Assembly (NCBI RefSeq): GCF_001613125.1
Contig: NZ_BDBT01000038.1
Span: forward strand, 1 to 39,894
From: Nocardia shimofusensis NBRC 100134
GTDB taxonomy: Bacteria > Actinomycetota > Actinomycetes > Mycobacteriales > Mycobacteriaceae
Length of the DNA: 39,894 bases
Direction of reading: 5' to 3'
In this document: positions 10,029 through 17,641 of the stretch, piece by piece
Numbering within the stretch: position 1 is the first letter of the stretch
Layout of the letters: the number at the start of each line of letters is the position of its first letter
Program-made: the position numbers and the translations under genes
Notes under the pieces: generated by a model
Seen by the model: the letters and a program-made list of their open reading frames with translations, nothing else
Told to the model about the DNA's origin: nothing
Database searches by the model: none

Positions 10029-10930
10029 CGCAGCCGCTCCCGGTACAGCACGCGATCCAATGCCGCCGCGTGTGACCGGGCATCGGTGTCCGATCGGGCG
10101 CCTGCCTGCGACCGGGCATCGGGGCGCCAGGCGACGCGGACCCGCAGCGCGAACGCCTGTGGCGCCAGGTCCAGCCAGGTGATGCCCGGTGCGTTCGACG
10201 GCACCGTCGTGGTGAGCCCGAAGCTGGTGCCTGCCGCGACGGCCGCCAGGACGGCGCGGTCGTCGCGGGCCGAGGCGACCTGCGGGTCCAGACCGCGTTC
10301 CCGCAACAGATCGAGCACCGTGTCGAAGGCCGGTGGGTTGGCGGCGCGGGGCGGGTGCGCGAAGGTCAGGCCGGCGAGCATGCGAAGGGTGGGGCGTTCC
10401 GCGGTGGCGCTGCGATGGTCCGACGGGACGATCACCCGGCGCGCGACCTTCACCACCGGCCCGGCCTCGACACCGTCGACCAGGGCCGGATGTTCTACCA
10501 CCGCCACATCACACAGACCCGCGCGCAGGTCGCCGAGCAGTTCGACGGTCGAACCGACCGTGGTGGACACCGTGGCTCCCGCGCTGTGGCGAAGAGCGCT
10601 CACGCAGGCGGTGATCAGCGGGTCCGGGATCGCCGCGACCACACCCAGGTGCACGTCCCCGCGGGCGTGGGCGATGCGTTGGGCTTCGGCGAGCAGCCGA
10701 TCGGCGTCGTCGACCAGCAGGCGGGACCGGGGCAGCAACTGCCTGCCCCCGGCGGTGAGCATCGCGCCTTGCCTGGTGCGGTGCACGAGTTCGACGCCGA
10801 GGAACTGTTCGAGTCGGCGCAGCCCCTGCGACAGTGGCGGCTGGGTCATGTCGAGCGCGGCCGCCGCCCTTCCGAAATGTCCCTCGTCGGCGACCGAGAC
10901 GAAGAAGCGGAGGTGGCGGATCAGATCCAT
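10025..10930 (-). CDS. LysR-family transcriptional regulator, likely controller of the divergent beta-lactamase
   Basis: A 301-residue LysR-type regulator. The N-terminal winged helix-turn-helix is clear (MDLIRHLRFFVSVADEGHF, AAAALDMTQPPLSQGLRRLE, about 1-60), followed by a linker helix and the periplasmic-binding-protein-like effector domain (VHLGVVAAIPDPLITACV onward). The ATG at 10930 gives the normal LysR N-terminus. The tail is Arg/Ala/Asp rich with near-repeats (ARSQAGARSDTDARSH). It is divergent from the class A beta-lactamase with a 166-bp shared control region and overlaps the serine hydrolase gene downstream. This is the AmpR-AmpC arrangement, in which the regulator senses wall fragments; inducer identity here is inferred only. 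Confidence 0.92.
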   Translation of the reverse strand: MDLIRHLRFFVSVADEGHFGRAAAALDMTQPPLSQGLRRLEQFLGVELVHRTRQGAMLTAGGRQLLPRSRLLVDDADRLLAEAQRIAHARGDVHLGVVAAIPDPLITACVSALRHSAGATVSTTVGSTVELLGDLRAGLCDVAVVEHPALVDGVEAGPVVKVARRVIVPSDHRSATAERPTLRMLAGLTFAHPPRAANPPAFDTVLDLLRERGLDPQVASARDDRAVLAAVAAGTSFGLTTTVPSNAPGITWLDLAPQAFALRVRVAWRPDARSQAGARSDTDARSHAAALDRVLYRERLR

Positions 10931-11096
10931 GCGGCCATTGAACCAATCACCCCGGCCGGACCGGCCCGGCCGGATCCGCGCCACTCGCCTCGTCGCGCTG
11001 TGCCCCTGTCGCGACCTGCGGCGATATCGAGACCGACTCGCGGCGGGGAGCCGGCGATATTGGCCGCATCCCCACCGGTCGTGGTGTTCTCGCCCG
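10931..11096. promoter_or_regulatory. Divergent lysR-bla control region with 33-bp spaced direct repeats
   Basis: Two copies of an 11-mer, CGGCGATATCG at 11019-11029 and CGGCGATATTG at 11052-11062, match at 10 of 11 positions and are 33 bp apart, about three helical turns. A small dyad ATTG-AAC-CAAT sits at 10937-10947, 7 nt upstream of the lysR start. GC palindromes lie at about 10953-10973. These are candidate LysR operator sites; no convincing -35/-10 pair was identified. Confidence 0.5.
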
Positions 11097-12029
11097 GTGA
11101 AATTCCGCGTTCTCGACCTCGTCCCCGTCCACCGCAGGCGATTGCTCGCCGCCGCTGTCCTGGCGCCCGCGCTCGCCGTGTCCACGGCCTGCGACGCGAA
11201 CCCCGCCACCACCGCGCCCGTGGATGTCGTGACCACCTCGGTGTCCAGCAGCCCACGCTTCGCCGATCTCGAGTCCACCTCCGGTGCGCGACTCGGTGTC
11301 TTCGCCGTCGACACCGGAACCGGGCGCGTCGTGACCCATCGCGAGCACGAGCGATTCCCGATGGCCTCGACCTTCAAGGCCCTGGCCTGCGGCGCTCTCC
11401 TGCGCGACCATCCGCTGTCCTCGGGCTATTTCGATCAGGTGATCCACTACGCGGCCGGTGAGCTCGTCGAGTACTCACCGGTCACCGAACGCCACGTCGA
11501 GTCCGGGATGACCGTGGCGCAACTGTGCGATGCCGCGATCACCGTCTCCGACAACACCGCGGGCAACCAGCTGCTGAAACTGCTCGGCGGTCCCGCCGGT
11601 TTCACCGCGTTCCTGCGCTCCCTCGGTGACGACACCTCGCGCCTGGATCGTTGGGAGACCGAGTTGAATTCCGCGATTCCCGGCGACGAACGCGATAGCA
11701 CCACCCCGGCCGCGCTGGCCGCCGACTACCGCGCACTCGTCGTCGGCGACACCCTGGCCGAGCCGGAACGCGCGCGGCTCACCTCCTGGCTGGTCGCCAA
11801 CACCACCGGCGACGCCCGCATCCGCGCGGGCCTGCCCGCCGACTGGACCGTCGGCGACAAGACCGGGTCGCCGGCCTACGGATCGGCCCTGGATGTGGCC
11901 GTGGCCTGGCCGCAGGGCCGCGCGCCGATCGTCATCGCGGTGTTGTCGACCAAGTCCGAACCCGACGCCGAGGCAGACAACGCGCTCGTCGCGGCCGCCG
12001 CCCGGGCCGCCGTGGCAGCGCTCGGCTGA
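11097..12029 (+). CDS. Class A beta-lactamase, lipoprotein type
   Basis: A 310-residue serine beta-lactamase with every class A element: STFK (Ser91, Lys94), SDN (151-153), omega-loop RWETELN with Glu187 (the Ambler Glu166 position) and KTGSPAYG (from Lys255). The GTG start at 11097 gives an N-terminus with HRRRLLAAAVLAPALAV, an RR-containing signal compatible with Tat export, and a lipobox-like STAC with Cys32, suggesting a membrane-anchored enzyme. A Ser/Thr/Val linker precedes the catalytic domain. It belongs by motif wording to the nocardial/mycobacterial group (FAR/AST/BlaC-like). Divergent lysR is the likely regulator. A bidirectional terminator follows. No clear ribosome site lies before the GTG, so the exact start is uncertain. 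Confidence 0.93.
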   Translation: MKFRVLDLVPVHRRRLLAAAVLAPALAVSTACDANPATTAPVDVVTTSVSSSPRFADLESTSGARLGVFAVDTGTGRVVTHREHERFPMASTFKALACGALLRDHPLSSGYFDQVIHYAAGELVEYSPVTERHVESGMTVAQLCDAAITVSDNTAGNQLLKLLGGPAGFTAFLRSLGDDTSRLDRWETELNSAIPGDERDSTTPAALAADYRALVVGDTLAEPERARLTSWLVANTTGDARIRAGLPADWTVGDKTGSPAYGSALDVAVAWPQGRAPIVIAVLSTKSEPDAEADNALVAAAARAAVAALG

Positions 12030-12036
12030 CGACGGC
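12016..12036 (+). repeat. 21-bp direct repeat, copy 1 (3' end of intact beta-lactamase gene)
   Basis: These 21 bases spanning the last codons, the TGA and 7 nt beyond it recur exactly at 12986-13006. This copy belongs to the functional gene. Confidence 0.95.
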
Positions 12037-12051
12037 TTCGACAGCCGCCGT

Positions 12052-12089
12052 GCTCGACGTACCGGCGCCCGGTCGCCGGTACGTCGAGC
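12052..12089. terminator. Strong bidirectional hairpin terminator
   Basis: Perfect 16-bp stem (GCTCGACGTACCGGCG at 12052-12067 with its complement at 12074-12089) and a 6-nt loop CCCGGT. It sits between the convergent stops of the beta-lactamase and the next SxxK protein. There is no T-tract. Its symmetry serves both strands. Confidence 0.85.
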
Positions 12090-12093
12090 GGCG

Positions 12094-12843
12094 TCACGCC
12101 CCACCGGCGGCGATGCCCCACTGCCGCAGCAGGTCCGGCGGAATCCCGGTCAGCCCGGCCAGCATCTGCGGCAGCGCGGCGAGCACATCGGCGGTCTGAT
12201 CGGCGGGCGTGCCGTAGGTGTGGGCCGCCACCGTGAAGCCGGGACCGAACGACACCGAGGCGACTTCCGGCGTGCCGAAATCCGACCACCCCCATTTGGT
12301 GCCGAGCACTCCGGGCAGGCGCGCGGTGCCCCAATTCTGTGGCGTGCCGTCGGCGGCGCGGTCCCCGGCGGTGGCCATCCACGCCAGGATCGGCGAGCCG
12401 GGATCGCTGCGCGCCTTCGCGTGCAAGAACTCCGCGACATCGGCGCTGCTGGTGGTCGCGGCACTCCAGTGCCCGCCTGCGCCGGTCGCGGTCAAGCCGT
12501 ACTCGGCGGCGACCGCGGCGATCGCGCCGGGATACTTGCCCGCCAGCCTGTCCGCCGCGACGTCGTCGGAGTATCGGATCATCCGCTCGCCGAGTTCCCT
12601 GTCCACGGCCGAACCGTCGCCGTGGCGCAGGGCGTAATCGACGAGATACAGCTTGGCGAGGGAGAGCGCGCCACGCGGCGCGTGCGCGGCGCCGAGGCCC
12701 CAGCGGTGGCCGAGGTCGGTGCGCACGGCGATGGTCGTCCGCGGTACGGCGACCTCGGTGGCGGTCTCCGCGCCCGCCCAGGTCCCTGGTATCAGCAACG
12801 AGCCCATGACGAGCGCCACGACCAGCAGTCTCCGATGTCCCAT
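12094..12843 (-). CDS. Exported SxxK (penicillin-binding/beta-lactamase-like) protein, degenerate active site
   Basis: A 249-residue exported protein. The ATG at 12843 is chosen because GGAGGT lies 6 nt upstream and it begins a clean signal peptide (MGHRRLLVVALVMGSLLIPG, cleavage probably after WAGA). The mature domain shows beta-lactamase-fold landmarks in the right order but altered: SLAK (Ser61, Lys64), YSDD in place of SDN (92-94), and GTKWGWSDFG (Lys183) in place of KTG. No omega-loop ExxLN was found. It resembles mycobacterial SxxK proteins of unknown role (LppW-like), though it has no lipobox. Hydrolysis of beta-lactams is doubtful; a peptidoglycan-related or binding function is possible. 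It is convergent with the true beta-lactamase. Confidence 0.8.
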   Translation of the reverse strand: MGHRRLLVVALVMGSLLIPGTWAGAETATEVAVPRTTIAVRTDLGHRWGLGAAHAPRGALSLAKLYLVDYALRHGDGSAVDRELGERMIRYSDDVAADRLAGKYPGAIAAVAAEYGLTATGAGGHWSAATTSSADVAEFLHAKARSDPGSPILAWMATAGDRAADGTPQNWGTARLPGVLGTKWGWSDFGTPEVASVSFGPGFTVAAHTYGTPADQTADVLAALPQMLAGLTGIPPDLLRQWGIAAGGA

Positions 12844-12900
12844 GGTCACCTCCGCGTCCGGTTCCGGTGCCACCACGAATCGCCACTGTGGCGGGGATCA

Positions 12901-12999
12901 AACATCGCGCTGTCCGCTCCCGCGAATCGACGCGAGCAAGATCTCGCCGACGATCGTGCAACGCTCGTCGCGAACGCCGCCCGGTCAGCGCTCGGCTGA
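12901..12999 (+). pseudogene. Relic of a second class A beta-lactamase 3' end
   Basis: In the gap before rarD, a plus-strand frame reads 32 residues and a stop; the last part, DLADDRATLVANAARSALG, mirrors the C-terminus of the intact enzyme (DAEADNALVAAAARAAVAALG). The start, NIA followed directly by LSAPA, looks like a family DIAV...AVLS strand pair with the middle missing. No catalytic motif precedes it; upstream lies the signal region of the opposite-strand SxxK gene. The DNA match to the intact gene continues 7 nt beyond the stop. I read it as what remains of a tandem or ancestral beta-lactamase gene after deletion. Confidence 0.6.
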
Positions 13000-13006
13000 C
13001 GACGGC
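12986..13006 (+). repeat. 21-bp direct repeat, copy 2 (end of beta-lactamase relic)
   Basis: Exact second copy of 12016-12036, 970 bp away in the same orientation and again spanning a TGA in the same frame. Upstream similarity continues with gaps for about 30 nt. Confidence 0.95.
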
Positions 13007-13037
13007 GCGGGCGGGCGGGCGCGGTAGCCTCACCGGA

Positions 13038-14036
13038 GTGCGCGCAGGCAGATCGATCCCGGGTGTCGCGTTCGGTGTAGGCGCGTATTTCACCTGGGGA
13101 CTGTTCCCCGCGTTCTTCGGTCTGCTGGCCTTCGCGGGAGCCGTGGAGATCTTGGCGCAGCGGATCGTGTGGACGCTGGCAGCGGCACTGGTCGTGCTCG
13201 CGGTGGCCGGACGGCTGCGGGAGCTGCGCGGCATCGACGCCCGCACCTGGCGGCTGGCCGCGCTGGCCTCGGTGGCCATCTCGATCAACTGGGGCGTCTA
13301 CGTCTACGGCGTCACCTCCGGCCATGTGGTCGAATGCGCGCTCGGCTACTTCACCAATCCACTGGTCACCGTGGCCTTCGGGGTGCTGATATTCCGGGAG
13401 CGGCTGGCCGCCGCACAGTGGGTGGCGCTCGGGCTCGGCGCGGCGGCGGTCGTGGTACTGACCCTCGACTACGGCAGGCCGCCCTACATCGCGCTCACCC
13501 TGGCAGTCTCGTTCGCGCTGTACGGCCTGGTGAAGAAGGTGATCCGGCTCGACGCCATGCGCAGCCTCGCCGCCGAGGGGCTGGTCTCCGCGCCGTTCGC
13601 CCTGGCTTTCCTGGTGTTCCTGGCGCTGACCGGATCGAACACCCTGTTCGACGGCCCGGTCGAAGCGGGATTGCTCCTGTCCACGGGGCCGGTCACGCTG
13701 GTGCCGCTGCTGCTGTTCGCGGTCGCCGCCCAGCGGGTGCCGCTGTCCACCATGGGCCTGCTGCAATACCTGACCCCCGCCATGCAGATGGCTTGGGGGG
13801 TCGCCGTCGCCCACGAGCCCATGCCCGCCTCCCGCTGGGCGGGCTTCGCCCTCATCTGGGCAGCGCTGGGGGTCTTCACCGCCGACGCGCTGCGCCGTAA
13901 TCGCCGCGCCCGCCGCGACAGCCGTTCCCGGCTCGTGCCGCCCGGCGGCGTAGAAGCGGCTGCGCCCGGCGACCTGGATCAGGCTGCGCCCGAGGAGGGA
14001 GAGCCGGGAATCGCTGCGAGACCTCGGCGTGGGTGA
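13038..14036 (+). CDS. rarD: RarD-like EamA-family permease
   Basis: A 332-residue polytopic inner-membrane protein of the drug/metabolite transporter superfamily, RarD branch (named after a chloramphenicol-sensitivity locus; substrate unknown). About ten hydrophobic spans are visible. Family landmarks are GAYFTWGLFPAFFGLLAF, EILAQRIVWTL, INWGVYVYGVTSGHVVECALGYF-type wording around residues 91-112, and NPLVTVAFGVLIFRERL. The GTG at 13038 is the first start giving the RarD N-terminus; the open frame reads further upstream but through the beta-lactamase relic. The last 35 residues form a polar tail rich in Arg, Pro, Gly and Glu. It is convergent with the emb gene. Confidence 0.88.
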   Translation: MRAGRSIPGVAFGVGAYFTWGLFPAFFGLLAFAGAVEILAQRIVWTLAAALVVLAVAGRLRELRGIDARTWRLAALASVAISINWGVYVYGVTSGHVVECALGYFTNPLVTVAFGVLIFRERLAAAQWVALGLGAAAVVVLTLDYGRPPYIALTLAVSFALYGLVKKVIRLDAMRSLAAEGLVSAPFALAFLVFLALTGSNTLFDGPVEAGLLLSTGPVTLVPLLLFAVAAQRVPLSTMGLLQYLTPAMQMAWGVAVAHEPMPASRWAGFALIWAALGVFTADALRRNRRARRDSRSRLVPPGGVEAAAPGDLDQAAPEEGEPGIAARPRRG

Positions 14037-14057
14037 TAGCCCGTCAGGCGGGCTATC
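14035..14057 (+). terminator. Hairpin terminator overlapping the rarD stop codon
   Basis: Perfect 9-bp stem GATAGCCCG / CGGGCTATC with loop TCAGG. The first stem base lies within the TGA stop at 14034-14036, so termination follows directly on translation. Beyond it, to 14243, only small GC hairpins are seen and no gene. Confidence 0.7.
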
Positions 14058-14166
14058 CCGGTCTCACCGGCGCCGACCTCGTCACGCTCGCCGGACGCAT
14101 CACCCCGTCCGTTCAGGGGTGGCGGGGCTGACCAAGGCCCACCGGCCGACGAGCCCCTCGTCCGCA

Positions 14167-14203
14167 GTCCGGTGCGCTCCGGTTCCGCCGCGAACCACCG
14201 GAC
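14167..14203 (-). terminator. Likely terminator after the emb gene
   Basis: A compound hairpin with outer arms GTCCGGTG (14167-14174) and CACCGGAC (14196-14203) encloses an inner GGTTC-CGCCGC-GAAC(C) stem. It lies 40 nt past the emb stop on the minus strand. No T-tract. Confidence 0.5.
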
Positions 14204-14243
14204 ACGATGGCCGCACCGGGCCGACGACTGCCGCTCCGTGCCG

Positions 14244-17200
14244 TCAGTACGCGGTGTTGATCACGCCCGGCGACCACAGTCCCCAGCGGTCGTCGCGGGT
14301 GATCTCCGGTTCGGCGGGCACGGCGGAGTCGTCGATGCGGGTGAGCTGTTGCAGCTCGCCCCAGTCGCGGTCCCAGTCGCCGTCGAGGTAGGTGGCGAGG
14401 GCCCGAGTCTGGAGCAGTTTGCCGGTCCAGCCGAGCGGGCCACCGCTGTCGTGCGACTGCCAGAGATTGGTCACCGCCGCGCCGCCGCGGTCGGGCAGGA
14501 TGCGGAAGGCGGGCACCTCGGCGATGCCGTGCCGGTGATCGAACGGGCGCTGCTTCGGGAACTGCAGGCCGACCATCCAGTCGATCAGCACCGGCTGCTC
14601 ACTGCCGACGAATTCGTCGAGGGTGACGGTCCTCGGCACACGCGGCGGGGTCAGCGCGACCCACTGGGCCGGGTTGCGGTCGCGGTCGACGGCGACGATC
14701 CGGATGACGTCGGCTTCGGCCGGGATGGCGGTGAAGGGCACCCGCAGGTTGCGCCACGACGGCGCGGGACCGATGTCGATCGGCGCCACCCGGCCCATCG
14801 GCTGGGCGTCGCCCGCGGATCCGGCTGTGCCGTATTCGATCTCGACCTGCTGGCCGTCGGTCACCACCCCGTCGGCGTCGACCGATCTGATCCGCCCCGC
14901 GGCGCTGAGCGCGATGATGTCCTCCCGGTCGGCCGGATCAGGCAGCCGGTACCAGCCGGTGGTGAGTTCGGCCGGGCCGGCGTCCCCGGAGCGGTAACTG
15001 CCCATGACCGGTACCCGGGTGGCGTCCAGGCCGAACGGCAACGCGGCGGTGGACCTGCCCGCCTCCTCGTTGTCGGAGGAATCCGCGCCCAGCGCGTCGG
15101 CGATGCTGCCGGAGGAATTGTCCTCCGCGTCGGGGCGCAGGTCCTGGGCCACGCCTGCCGGGGTGAAGCCCTCGCCCACGCCGGTGAAGGTCGACACCGC
15201 ATCGCCGGAGAGCGGTTCGAGCATGCCCTCGTTCGGGTCCCGCTCGACCAGTACGTAACCGGCCAGCGCGTGCGGCTCGCCGGTCACGGCCTCGATGTTG
15301 GACCGAGCCAGGGAGAACGATTCGCCTTGGGCCACAGCGGCTTTGGCGAAAGAGCCGAGATCCCACAGGACCAGCGCGGCCAGCGCGATCGTCAGCGGCG
15401 GCAGGGCCGACACCCGCCACATGGCGCGCGAGACCCGATGCGGCGCAACGTCGCCGGGGGTACGCACGTGCCACCACGCCGCGACCACCAGAAGCGCCAG
15501 CGCCAGCGCGAGGAACGCCTTGTTCAGGCCGATCCCGGCGATCGAGGGCGACTTGTCCCACCACGGCATGCCGTAGGAGGAGACGTACCACCAGCCGTTG
15601 GTGCCGGAGAACACCAGCGCGAGCAGAAACGCGACGGCCGCGGCGAACAGCACGCGATTGCGCGGCGCGCGCAGCACTCGCGGGCTCACCGCCATCGCGG
15701 CCAGCACCGCCACGCCACCGGCCATACCCGCGTACACGCCGAAGTGATGCGTCCACTTGGTCGGGGTGATCATGATCAGCAGCAGCGCGGCCGCGGTGGT
15801 GCCGAGCAGACGCCGCGCCGGGCCCGCGGCGGTCAGCGGAATCCGGCCGCCCCGGCGGAGCAGCACCGCCACGCTGATCACCAGTCCGGCCATCATCATG
15901 AAGATGCCGATCCGGCGGCCGATCGATCCGTCGATCTCCGGCTGGAAAAGGTACTGGTAGCGCAGATACTCCTGGAACCAGGGCACATCCGGGCCGATCG
16001 CGTGATGCACTCGCTGCATCTCCAGCGCGGCGCTCAACGGCTGATCGGCGAAGGCTATCGCGAGCACGAGCAGACCGGCCGCCGCCAGCGGAGCGAGCAG
16101 GGTCGCGTAGCCGAGCATCCGCTGCCCCAGCGACCCCTCGGCGCCGACCCGGTGCATGATCGACCGCGCCACCGGACGGATACCGGCCACCAGCGCGGCG
16201 ATGCAGATGACGCCGGACGGCCCCGCGGTGATGGTGAACGCGGCCACCAGGATCGCCACCGCCGCGGGCAGCAGCCGCCGGGTCGCCACCGCGCGTTCCA
16301 CCGAGACCCAGGTGAGCAGCAGGCCGAGCGCGACCGGCGGTTCCGGGCGCAGACCGTTGTTGTAGGGCAGCCACACCGCGAGGAATCCGAGCGCGCCGGT
16401 CCACAGCGCGAGCTGATTGTTGTGCACGGCGACGCCCAGACGCGGCACCACTTCCCGGCTCAGCAGCAGCCAGACCAGGATGCCCGCGATCAGGGCGGGC
16501 AGCCGGACCCACGGACTGGCGGTGGTCACCTCGGACATGAGGCGGATCAGGTCGTAGTAGGGGGTGCCGATCGGGTTCTCCGGCACACCGAAATACGCGA
16601 AGTAGTTGGCCATGTAGCCGGACACGCCGGACGCTCGGGCCATGCCGAACTGGTATCCGTCGTCGGAGGTGGTCGCGCCGAGGAAATGCCAGAGCACGAG
16701 CACGCCGATCACGACGCCGTCGAGCACGGTCACCCCGCGCAGGCGCGGGCTGACGCGGCGATGACGCCTGCCGTCCTCGCGGTCGATGCGATGCAGCGCG
16801 ACCAGTGCCACGGCGGTGGCGATCAGCGCCAGCCAGATGGCGGCGCGTTTGAGGGGGGTCGGGGTCGAGGAGAAGCGGCTGTCGATCTCGGCGGTCACCA
16901 CGGTCCCGTCGGCGACGGCCAGATCGCTGTAGATGCCGACCAGCTGCGGGCGGAAATCGCCGTCGAGCCGGACGGTCGACTCGCCGCCGAAGCCGACCAG
17001 CGTGGCCACGGCGGCGGTGGCGTCCGCGCGCACCGACAGTTCGCAGCCGGGCGCCAGCTCGGTGACCGGGACGCTGAACAGGGCCTGATTGCGCAGCACG
17101 ACGTCCAGCCGGGACGGATCGTCGGGGGTGGCGGCGGTGACTCGCGCGAGGAAACCGTGGCGTTCCAGATCGGGCGACCCGGTGGGGCCGCCGGCGACCA

Positions 17201-17492
17201 GGACGCCGCCCGCGGGGCCGAGCCGGGCGATGGCCGCACACGGCACGGTCGCCTCGAAGGTCACCGGCGCGTAGCCGATCAGCGGCGCTTCCACGCTGTC
17301 GGCCGAACCGTTCTGCGGCCAGGTCAGGGTGGCGGCATCGACCCGGACCGGCAACAGCGGTACCGCGATCGCGCACACCACGCCGACCAGCGCGGCGAGC
17401 AGAGCGACCGGACGCGCCCACGCGGACCGGGAATCTCGGTGCAGCGGAGGGGTTTCCGAATCGTCCGCGGAAGCCGTCCGCGGCCGGACCAT
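14244..17492 (-). CDS. Arabinosyltransferase, EmbA/B/C family
   Basis: A protein of about 1082 residues, the size of mycobacterial Emb enzymes, which transfer arabinose from decaprenyl-phosphoryl arabinose onto arabinogalactan or lipoarabinomannan (ethambutol targets). Seen: one N-terminal span, an extracytoplasmic domain (TLTWPQNGSADSVEAPLIGYAP), then the GT-C membrane core beginning with LWHFLGATTSDDGYQFGMAR, whose Asp pair is the catalytic motif, and FTPTKWTHHFG-like wording (MITPTKWTHHFGVYAG). The C-terminal carbohydrate-binding part ends in YLDGDWDRDWGELQQLT. ATG 17492 is preferred; GTG 17549 would add 19 polar residues. It stands alone rather than in an embCAB row, so A/B/C identity is not assigned. 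Confidence 0.93.
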   Translation of the reverse strand: MVRPRTASADDSETPPLHRDSRSAWARPVALLAALVGVVCAIAVPLLPVRVDAATLTWPQNGSADSVEAPLIGYAPVTFEATVPCAAIARLGPAGGVLVAGGPTGSPDLERHGFLARVTAATPDDPSRLDVVLRNQALFSVPVTELAPGCELSVRADATAAVATLVGFGGESTVRLDGDFRPQLVGIYSDLAVADGTVVTAEIDSRFSSTPTPLKRAAIWLALIATAVALVALHRIDREDGRRHRRVSPRLRGVTVLDGVVIGVLVLWHFLGATTSDDGYQFGMARASGVSGYMANYFAYFGVPENPIGTPYYDLIRLMSEVTTASPWVRLPALIAGILVWLLLSREVVPRLGVAVHNNQLALWTGALGFLAVWLPYNNGLRPEPPVALGLLLTWVSVERAVATRRLLPAAVAILVAAFTITAGPSGVICIAALVAGIRPVARSIMHRVGAEGSLGQRMLGYATLLAPLAAAGLLVLAIAFADQPLSAALEMQRVHHAIGPDVPWFQEYLRYQYLFQPEIDGSIGRRIGIFMMMAGLVISVAVLLRRGGRIPLTAAGPARRLLGTTAAALLLIMITPTKWTHHFGVYAGMAGGVAVLAAMAVSPRVLRAPRNRVLFAAAVAFLLALVFSGTNGWWYVSSYGMPWWDKSPSIAGIGLNKAFLALALALLVVAAWWHVRTPGDVAPHRVSRAMWRVSALPPLTIALAALVLWDLGSFAKAAVAQGESFSLARSNIEAVTGEPHALAGYVLVERDPNEGMLEPLSGDAVSTFTGVGEGFTPAGVAQDLRPDAEDNSSGSIADALGADSSDNEEAGRSTAALPFGLDATRVPVMGSYRSGDAGPAELTTGWYRLPDPADREDIIALSAAGRIRSVDADGVVTDGQQVEIEYGTAGSAGDAQPMGRVAPIDIGPAPSWRNLRVPFTAIPAEADVIRIVAVDRDRNPAQWVALTPPRVPRTVTLDEFVGSEQPVLIDWMVGLQFPKQRPFDHRHGIAEVPAFRILPDRGGAAVTNLWQSHDSGGPLGWTGKLLQTRALATYLDGDWDRDWGELQQLTRIDDSAVPAEPEITRDDRWGLWSPGVINTAY

Positions 17493-17592
17493 AGTGTCAG
17501 CCACGGCGACCGATAGTAACGGGCGATTTCGAGACGAGGATCGGGCCACACCGCGAGCCGGAACGAGGTGACGCCGCGAGCGGACGCCGGGA

Positions 17593-17626
17593 CGTGCGCG
17601 GCCCGATCCGGCTCGGGCCGCGCACG
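17593..17626 (-). terminator. Hairpin terminator after the Mtb12-like gene
   Basis: Perfect 14-bp stem (arms 17593-17606 and 17613-17626; CGTGCGCGGCCCGA on the left) with loop TCCGGC, 15 nt past the lipoprotein stop on the minus strand. It separates this gene from emb, which then needs its own promoter or readthrough. Confidence 0.8.
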
Positions 17627-17641
17627 CTCAGTACGCCGGGA

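Noticed and set aside
9540..11096. Upstream in-frame extension of the beta-lactamase (829-codon frame)
   Set aside because: The extension runs antisense to lysR and the serine hydrolase; the signal peptide and lipobox start at GTG 11097.
12867..13037. Upstream extension of rarD
   Set aside because: The extension lacks membrane character and overlaps the beta-lactamase relic in another frame; the RarD family start matches GTG 13038.
14172..17516. Very long plus-strand open frame (over 1100 codons) opposite the emb gene
   Set aside because: It is rich in Arg, Gly, His and Asp with no domain, a typical antisense shadow of a GC-rich gene; the minus-strand product is a clear Emb enzyme.
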